From contig NC_029543.1 in the NCBI RefSeq assembly GCF_001577835.2, positions 248,001 through 312,000 of the forward strand: DNA of 64,000 nt, given 5' to 3'. The DNA comes from Coturnix japonica (lineage: Eukaryota > Chordata > Aves > Galliformes > Phasianidae). The notes below the pieces were generated by a model. That model was not told the DNA's origin and searched no databases. It saw only the letters and a list, made by a program, of their open reading frames with translations. Shown here piece by piece: positions 57,753-64,000 of the stretch. Position numbers and translations under genes: made by a program. Each line of letters opens with the position of its first letter. Position 1 is the stretch's first letter.

Positions 57753-58816
57753 GGAGTCCACCCTGAGGATGGAGGAGGGGAAGTGAAGGGAGAGCAGAGA
57801 GGTGAGAAGAGAAGCAGAATGGCAGAACATTCCGGGGAGCAATCCCCACTTTGGGATGGGAATGGAGGGAGAACATCACAGCCAGACCGCCCCCAGCCCC
57901 AAGCTTACCACCCGTGCAGTCCTGGCTCTGTCAGCAAGGGGTGGAGGGAGGGGAGCAGGAAATGCAGCCGCTGAGTGAGACCTTATGGCTGGGATGCCCG
58001 TTTCCTTCTGTACTTCGTCCCCTCAGAAATGAAAGTAAAAGGGATTTGTGCATTGTTGAACAGATCTTTGCTCTGGAAATGCTGCTGTGCTGCTCGGGGG
58101 CTGCTGGGGGCTCACACAGCAGCAGGACATGGAGCACATAAGGGCACAGACCTGGGGGGAGAAATTCTGTGTGATGGGCTGAGCCCAGGTGAGGCCATGA
58201 CTCCTGGGCACAGGAAAAGGTGTCAGGACAAGGGGGAGGGGAGGCACAAAGACGGATGTGCACCATCCCCCATCACCAGACGAGCCATTGAGGCAACACA
58301 TGCCCTGCCAGCAGCTCCCCCCACAACCCATTGGCAGCACAGCACAGCTGGGCAAGCCTGTAAGGAGCCAGAGCTCCTCCATCTTGACACTGCACAACCT
58401 GGGCACCCGATAAGGCTGGTGTCCCCAGCTGACATCCTGCCTGAGCATGGGCAGGGGACCCAGCGAGGCACAGAGGGCTCTTATCAGCAGCCTGCAGCTG
58501 GCCAAGGGGAGGGGAGATGCGGGGATTCCCACGAGGCATCTCTGCAAACAGCGTGGGGACAGTGTGGGATCGCTCCTTTCCAGCCACGATCTGACGAGGT
58601 CCAGAGAGCAGAGAGAAAACTGAAGGTGTTGGGACCCATCGGAGCCCTTCACTCCCACTGTCAGCCCGCAGTGAGTGCTGACTGCGCCGGGATGCTGTGA
58701 CTTCTCCAGCATTCCCCGAGCTCCTGGGAAAGAGGTTCCCTTTATTATCCTCACATGGGCTCTGTGTCCCACAGTTTCCACTTCCAGCAGGGAAGTGATA
58801 CTCTGATGCTCTGCAG
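57753..58816. other. Shared 5' region between divergent tvc and the B30.2 gene
   Basis: It contains the presumed leader exons of both genes. On the minus strand there is a donor-like GTG/gtaagc at about 57907. On the plus strand there is an acceptor and donor pair at 58584-58670. Long frames are open on both strands (57975-58700 plus, 59015-58023 minus) but show no domain. Confidence 0.45.
58584..58670 (+). other. Candidate 87-base leader exon of the B30.2 gene
   Basis: A good acceptor (ctcctttccag) and a consensus donor (gtgagt) bracket 87 bases. The frame is open (RSDEVQRAERKLKVLG) but does not join in frame to the B30.2 exon, so if used it is probably untranslated. Confidence 0.3.
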
Positions 58817-58818
58817 AA

Positions 58819-59764
58819 ATGCTCATTTCCAAGATGGAGGGAGAAGAGATGGAGACCCCGGCCAATGAAGAGGAGGAGAGGAGTGAAAGAGGTGAGGTTT
58901 TAGAGGTGACTTGCTGTCTGGGAGCAAAGTGCATCCTGCTTCTGCTATGGAAGAGATAGAAAGGGGCAAAGCTCCTGAGGTTGTCGTAGTGTTGAGACTT
59001 GGAGGCTCCCCTCACCCCGGCTGGGTTCCTCTGGCTTATCTATAGACCCCCCAGCAGCACCTGGCACCTGAGCTGCCGTCCCGGCTCCCATCATTGGAGA
59101 GAAAGGGGAGCGTGAGGTCATGGGTGATCAGTCCTGGGCCCAGCATCGTGGTGGGTGCAGGTTTGTCCCTTCTCTTGCTGGGTGGGTGCAGTTCTACACA
59201 ACACTCTGTTGCCCGTCCTGAGCAGCTTCTCCTCTGTCCCCAGCTGATGTCACCCTGGACCCGAACACTGCCAACCCCTTCCTCCTCCTGGATGCTGATG
59301 GGCGAGATGTGAGACGTGGGGATGTGTGGGCATCCCTGCCCGATGGCCCCGAGCGCTTCGGCACGGAGCCGTGTGTGCTGGGTGACCGCGGCTTCTCGTC
59401 GGGGCGGCACTGCTGGGAGGTGGAGGTGGCTGATGGAGGTGACTGGTGGGCGCTGGGGGTGGCCCAGCATTCTGTCAGGAGGAAGGGAGTCCTCAGTTTT
59501 ACCCCCCAGGAGGGGATCTGGGCAGTGGGGCAGTGGTTCGGGCAGTACTTCGCTTTTACCTGCCCTGACTGGACAGCCCTGCACCTTGCCCAGCTGCCCA
59601 GGGCCATCCGGGTCTGCTTGGACTGTGGGGGCGGGCAGGTGGTATTTGCTGATGCTGAAAGCAAGGAGCAGATCTTTGCTTTCTGCCTGGACTCATGTCC
59701 TGGGGAGATGTTTTACCCATGGCTTTGGGTGGGGAGGGACTCGTGGCTGAAGCTGTGCCCCTGA
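58819..59764 (+). CDS. Small B30.2 (PRY-SPRY) domain protein
   Basis: Two coding exons, 58819-58891 and 59244-59764, join in phase 1 to give about 197 aa. The first exon begins right after an acceptor (AG at 58815-58816), starts at ATG and is Glu-rich (MEGEEMETPANEEEE). The second is a full B30.2 domain: LDPNTANPFLLLDADGR, ERFGTEPCVLGDRGFSSGR, HCWEVEVADGGDWWALGV, EGIWAVGQW, FYPWLWVG and LKLCP at the end. The family is butyrophilin/TRIM type. The domain exon has the same 521-base length and phase as that of the neighbouring tvc gene. No RING, B-box or Ig exon was found before it within the gap to tvc. It could be a TRIM/BTN relative that lost its N-terminal part, or coding exons may be missed. 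Two poly(A) signals follow, so it is probably transcribed. Confidence 0.7.
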
Positions 59765-59852
59765 TGTGGAGGGAGCCTGGAGGGCAAAACTGGAAAGAAG
59801 GAAACCATCAGCCTGTTTTACTGGGCAGAAATCTTTGCAATCCCAACATCAC

Positions 59853-60037
59853 AATAAAAGGGAGAAAGAAGCAGATACCAGATACCCGTCCAGAACATCA
59901 CCAGCATCCAGAGGAGATAAACAAACAGTGTGTTTTTGTGGGATCCTGGGTAACAAAGCTCTCGTGCACTTCAGCCATTTTGGCACTATAAAGTGAGGGG
60001 GGAAGTTTCTTGTGTGTGTGTTGTTTATAATAATAAA
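59853..60037 (+). terminator. Poly(A) signals of the B30.2 gene
   Basis: AATAAA at 59853-59858 and again at 60032-60037, about 90 and 270 bases after the stop. Confidence 0.7.
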
Positions 60038-60631
60038 CTGAGTGTCTGAAAGAGGCTTCCCCCAAATCCCAACATGTTTCTCGATTGAACTCATGGCTGC
60101 AGGGCTGGGAGAGGTGGGGGCTGCACCTCTGGGGCCTTTTGCTCTCAGTACCGCAGTGACTGTGGGGGCTGGGAGGGAATTGGAGCAGTGGGGACACCCC
60201 AACAGCTTCGGGACCCCCTGACAGCTTCTGGATCCCAATGGCTCTGAAGCCCCAACAGCTTCTGGACCTCCCCAGGGTACCCGAGACCCCCAACAGCTTA
60301 AGAACTGATAAGATCTGCTTTCTCCCACTCTTCCCTTTGCTCTTCAGCCTCAGCCAGAGAAGCAGAAGCCTGACCACAGAACCTCAACCCCCTCCTGAAT
60401 GGCCGTCACCTCCCGCCCTCTCCCAGCTTTAATTGCATCCCTTCTTTCTGCTTTTCTCCATCCATCCTCTTTCTTCCTGTGCCTGCTGTGCCAAACACAA
60501 GCACAGCTCACTGTGTGCCACCCTGCTTTGCTTTGCTCAGGGGAGCAGTGATGGGAGCCCCAGCCTGCACCCCTCCATGTGCACCAGGAACAACAGCAGG
60601 AACAACAGCACAGCCCCAAGTTTGTCTCACT
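60038..60631. other. Intergenic B30.2 gene-MARCHF2
   Basis: No gene recognised. A degenerate repeat lies at 60185-60305. Confidence 0.5.
60185..60305. repeat. Degenerate short tandem repeat (CAACAGCTTCTGGA type)
   Basis: Four imperfect copies built around caacagcttctggaccc (at about 60209, 60230, 60257 and 60290), spaced 20-35 bases apart. Confidence 0.6.
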
Positions 60632-62703
60632 TTTATTTACAGGATTGCACAGCCCGTTTCCCCCCCAACACCGGGTCAGACGCTGCCTCCCACTCCTGTC
60701 AGCTGAGCGTCTCCTCTGGGAAGGAGGAGAAAACTCCAAGAGTCCCTGCTGGGTTTCACAGGGGCGCATGCAGCCCCTCCAGTAATTGGCAACCACGATG
60801 AAGACAATGAAGAAGAGGTGGGATGCGGCAGTGCAGCAGCACAGGGCCCCATCCGCCCCAAATGGGCACTGATGGCTTTTCCCAGCTGCGTGTTTGGACC
60901 ATCAGTGGGTTTCCTCCTTTGAGTCTTTACACAGTGTGGGAGTGCTCATCCCTGTGCACTGCCAGAACAGGACGCATTGGACCACCAAGCTGCTGGGAGG
61001 CAGCCAGGCTGCACTGAGTGCCCAGGCTGTGGTTTGTCGGAGGGGCTGACAGGAGGTACCCAGGACAAGGCACAGCTGGTGGTGCGGCACTCACAGCTGA
61101 GGGAAGGGGCTGGGAGGGAGGCAGCACCCGGTGGGGGAGAGTCTGTGGCACCCAGGGGAGGGCTGAGCCCTTCTGAGAGGGCAGAACCACTGTTATATAG
61201 CCCCAGTGCAAACCTGCATGGAGGGGGAGGCAGCAGGTAGGAATGGGGAGAGCAGGAATGAGACCCTCATGCTGCCAGCAGACTGCCAGCACTTGCACTC
61301 TGCGGGCAGGGGGTGCTGCAAAGTGCTGCACAGATCGCCCTGGGATGGGAGAGAAATGAAGCAGACACAGAGGATGGCCCAGGGCTGGGAAGGCAGGGGG
61401 CAGCCTTGTGTCCACCAGGGACTTCGAGCCTAAGGAAAGGCAGAGGGAAAGAACCAAAGGGCAGCAGACATGAAAGGAAAAAGAGCGGGGATGGCTCAGG
61501 GCACTTTGTGTCCAAGAAATGACAGGGCTCCATCTTGGAGGGCACCGTCTGACCCACGTGGGCTCAGCAAAGGAGGGACATGGTCTGTGAGCACAGCACT
61601 GCACACAGGCACTGACGGCACAGCAGAGAGGGGCTGCAGGGCAGGGAGTGGCACTGGCCACCAAGAGAGAGGGTTTGGCAGCCAGATGTGCTGGAAACAC
61701 AGGTGGGGGGGGAGGAGGGGGAATGGCAGCCCTGGGGACCACTTTGCTGGAGGACACACAGCAATTTCAGGGCTGAACCAAAGAGCAGCAGCTGCCAGGG
61801 AATGTGCCAAGATGTCCCACTGAGGGACTGCCAGCGAGAGGTCCGGCCTCAAGGCTGCATGGGGACACCAGCAAAAAGACTCCAGCTCTCCCCTTTCTGG
61901 GATAGGAAAGCTCCATTATGAGCCTTTGAAAGAGAAATGGGAGGGGGGGGGTTCAGCCATTGCTCCCCACCCTCAGCCCCTCCATCGACCTTGGTGGGAC
62001 GTGCCAAGAGCTGAGTGTGTCCGAGTCCTGGGGAGGAGCCAGGACCTGCAGGGAAAGGAGCCCGTGGGGCTGCGTCTGCACAGGAAAAGGTCTGTCCAGC
62101 TTGAGACCCGCTGTGAAGTTCTCAGAACTGCGGTGCTTTACAATACAAAACGTCTCCATTCAGCATCTGCGTCATTGTAACTCCTGCTGGGGTTGTAATA
62201 ATCATTAAAAACACACAACTTTCTCTAGAAAGGACAGAAACTCCACAAGAAAAGACCAGAGAGTGACGGGAAAGGAGGCTGCAATATTATCAAAACAATT
62301 CAGTGCAAAGGACGGGGCTCCAGGGGGCCGACAAGAAGTGCTCCGTGCACTCGATTGGAGAAAAGGCATAGATTCAACCTCTGAATGAGATCAGGCTGCC
62401 AGCTTCTATACTGAAGCTTAGAACATCGACACATAAAGGACTGAAACACAATATGCATGGCCATTAAAAAATAATACTATATATAGATATATATATAGAT
62501 ATATATATATATATGTGAGAGATTTTCCACGTACGGTGCTATAGGCAGGTAAGTGTCCCAGCCCGCTCCTTTGGGCTGCTCCATGGCACAGATGCTCCCA
62601 ATCTGTGTTTGCCAAAGGACTGAGTCTCTCCGGGTGGTTCGGGTGCTCCCACAGCCCCGCAGGCTCAGATCCAGCCCCGTCTGCTCACCCTGACGGGGGC
62701 AGC
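60632..62703 (-). other. Probable MARCHF2 3' UTR with poly(A) signal
   Basis: The first AATAAA after the MARCHF2 stop on the minus strand is at 60632-60637, which would give a 3' UTR of about 2.1 kb. ORFs in this stretch are low-complexity Pro/Ser/Leu frames without domain character. It includes a TA-rich microsatellite at 62476-62514. A small undetected gene cannot be excluded. Confidence 0.45.
62476..62514. repeat. (TA)n microsatellite with GA interruptions
   Basis: Alternating tatatatagatatatat units, about 39 bases long, in the presumed MARCHF2 3' UTR. Confidence 0.9.
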
Positions 62704-63357
62704 TCAGACCGTGGTCTCATCCGCCGTCTTCTTCATCAGCTTTGCGGACAGCAGGGAGTGGGGCGCAGGGTGGGGGCTGCGGGCGGGCAGCATCAGCCGC
62801 ACCTTCTGGTTGGTCCTGCGCCACTCGGAGTACAGCTGGCAATGGTAGCGGAACGAGACCTGCGGGCAGCACAGCAACGGGTGCGATGGGCTGCGTGCCA
62901 CCCATCCCTGCTGACACATCTCAATAAACCAAGCAAAGGGCTCCACCTCGCGTCCCTCTCTGCAAGGAAGCGGGGCAGAACCACAGCAGCTGGAGCTGCG
63001 GCTCAGTGCGTCACAACACACACTGCTCTGCTTCCTCCGGACCCCCCTCACCCCCAGCAGAGGGAAGCAGGAGAGGTTTTCTCCCGAGGGGCACAACGCA
63101 GCATCCCTTCTGAACACACCGAGCCCAGAGCCCTGCCGTGCACTTACCAGCGTCCAAAGGACGTAGATTGTAAAAAGTGCTATAGTTAGTGCTATGAGTC
63201 CGATGGCCTCGAGGCGGCTGTTGAACTGCAAATGGTCCTGAGCTCCACGGAGACACAGCCAGCCCGAGATCGCAGCCAGGGGAGTGATGAACAGGAAACA
63301 CACCATGTCGCAGAACAGCGTCCTCTTCTCATTGCGGGGACCGGGATCCTTCAGCCA
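62704..63357 (-). CDS. MARCHF2: MARCHF2, membrane RING-CH ubiquitin ligase, last two coding exons
   Basis: E3 ligase of endosomes, ER and plasma membrane that ubiquitinates transferrin receptor, CFTR and other membrane cargo. Exons on the minus strand: 63357-63148 (70 codons) and 62859-62704 (51 codons plus stop); both introns are phase 0. The first begins right after the RING-CH region (WLKDPGP) and codes the two membrane helices ([18 protein letters not shown] and [18 protein letters not shown]). The last codes [20 protein letters not shown] and the tail ending KTADETTV, close to human KVAEETPV, which is a PDZ-binding end. The RING-CH finger lies beyond the right edge. Confidence 0.95.
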   Translation of the reverse strand, partial: WLKDPGPRNEKRTLFCDMVCFLFITPLAAISGWLCLRGAQDHLQFNSRLEAIGLIALTIALFTIYVLWTLVSARQGSGLGVFRRDAALCPSGENLSCFPLLGVRGVRRKQSSVCCDALSRSSSCCGSAPLPCREGREVEPFAWFIEMCQQGWVARSPSHPLLCCPQVSFRYHCQLYSEWRRTNQKVRLMLPARSPHPAPHSLLSAKLMKKTADETTV

Positions 63358-64000
63358 CTGCGGAACAGAGGGGAAGAATGCGGTCAGCAGTGCACAGTGT
63401 GCTGGCAAAGAGGGGCTGCTGCAGCACGGAGCCGCCATGCATCTCTTGCAGCCTGTGTGCATCTGCTGCCAGCGCTCAGCTCACATCAACCGGCACAAAG
63501 ATGGGGCTGAGCACGTCAAGGCTGCTTATAGCAACCACCGAGGGAAAGGGAAAAGGCAACTGAGAAATATATAAGGGGGGAAGATGGAAGTAAACCCAGG
63601 CTGAGCTCCAGCGGCAGCACAGGCAGCGCTCTGCGGCTGGTGCAGGGCTCTGGGAGGTTTCCTGGACAGCAGCGGCACTTCAGAGCTGCTCTCCTGACTT
63701 CAGGCAAAGCTGCAGCCCCAGGTCCAGCCCAGCACAGCTGTTCATGGGATAACAGCTCTCAGGGCACGGTGCCTCCCTGGGGCTCAGCAGGGAGTGCAGA
63801 CACCAGGATGGCCCAGGACAGACAGTGCTGCCCATCTCAGGCTCGCTCTCCTGCTCCCCATGCATCCAATGATTGACCACGGGGGGTGTTACTGCACTGC
63901 TGTGTGTCACCGAGAGGCTCTGCAAGCACTTCACTTCCTTCTGGCAGTGCCCAAAAAGCAGCAGAAAGAACCCAGCTCTGCTGCAGGCAGGTTTCCCCCA
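63358..64000 (-). other. MARCHF2 intron, running off the window
   Basis: Sequence upstream of the penultimate coding exon. No exon or repeat recognised. Confidence 0.7.

Noticed and set aside
57975-59015. Overlapping 241-codon plus and 330-codon minus ORFs
   Set aside because: Neither shows family character; the minus frame overlaps the start exon of the B30.2 gene, and the plus frame has no plausible domain.
60350-60898. Minus-strand hydrophobic segment HLFFIVFIVVANYW that looks like a membrane helix
   Set aside because: The frame runs through a poly(A) signal, has a stop just upstream and only a weak acceptor, so I do not call a gene.
60927-61757. 276-codon minus ORF
   Set aside because: Low-complexity Pro/Ser/Leu content with no domain, inside what is probably the MARCHF2 3' UTR.

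Overview
This window looks like a gene-dense, GC-rich microchromosome segment of a bird. It is very probably chicken (Gallus) chromosome 28 or the same block in a close galliform. The evidence is that every multi-exon gene reads through GT-AG introns as a vertebrate protein, all recognisable LINE copies are CR1 (the main avian retroposon), introns and intergenic gaps are short, and one gene matches what I remember of chicken Tvc: 488 residues, with the first V-domain cysteine at position 55. All identifications come from reading the sequence and from memory; no database search was run.

Layout, left to right. (1) LONP1, minus strand: coding exons 1-9, with the 3' part outside the window. (2) SLC1A6 (EAAT4-type glutamate transporter), minus strand, complete in nine coding exons, with a probable 2 kb 3' UTR. 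(3) About 12 kb (13.0-25.1 kb) with no coding gene I can support; it holds an old CR1 copy, an ancient amniote repeat, a poly-G run and a possible SLC1A6 leader exon. (4) An 18-bp CpG-containing tandem array just upstream of the CpG-island promoter of RANBP3, which is plus strand, 17 coding exons and 557 aa. (5) GP1BA (platelet glycoprotein Ib alpha), plus strand, with the start codon alone in exon 1. (6) A kelch protein with two BTB-like segments (probably KLHL33), minus strand. (7) NDUFA11, minus strand. (8) The butyrophilin-like gene BTN1A1/tvc, minus strand. (9) A small B30.2-only gene, plus strand, divergent from tvc. (10) The last two coding exons and probable 3' UTR of MARCHF2, minus strand.

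LONP1, SLC1A6, RANBP3, NDUFA11 and MARCHF2 correspond to human 19p13, so this is conserved synteny. From memory, GP1BA and the kelch gene lie on other human chromosomes (17p and 14q), and here they sit between RANBP3 and NDUFA11. The genes do not form one pathway. They are mitochondrial (LONP1 protease, NDUFA11 of complex I), neuronal transport (SLC1A6), nuclear export (RANBP3), platelet adhesion (GP1BA) and immune/ubiquitin-related (BTN/B30.2, KLHL, MARCHF2).

The most unusual items are three back-to-back 17-residue repeats in the GP1BA cytoplasmic tail, the GP1BA ATG/intron arrangement, the double-BTB kelch protein, the divergent tvc/B30.2 pair whose B30.2 exons are the same length, a 12-bp minisatellite that grew inside a CR1 copy, the 18-bp TACGTA array before RANBP3, and a pair of TCTCGCGAGA elements at the NDUFA11 start. 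I found no CRISPR array, no tRNA or rRNA gene and no retroviral element.
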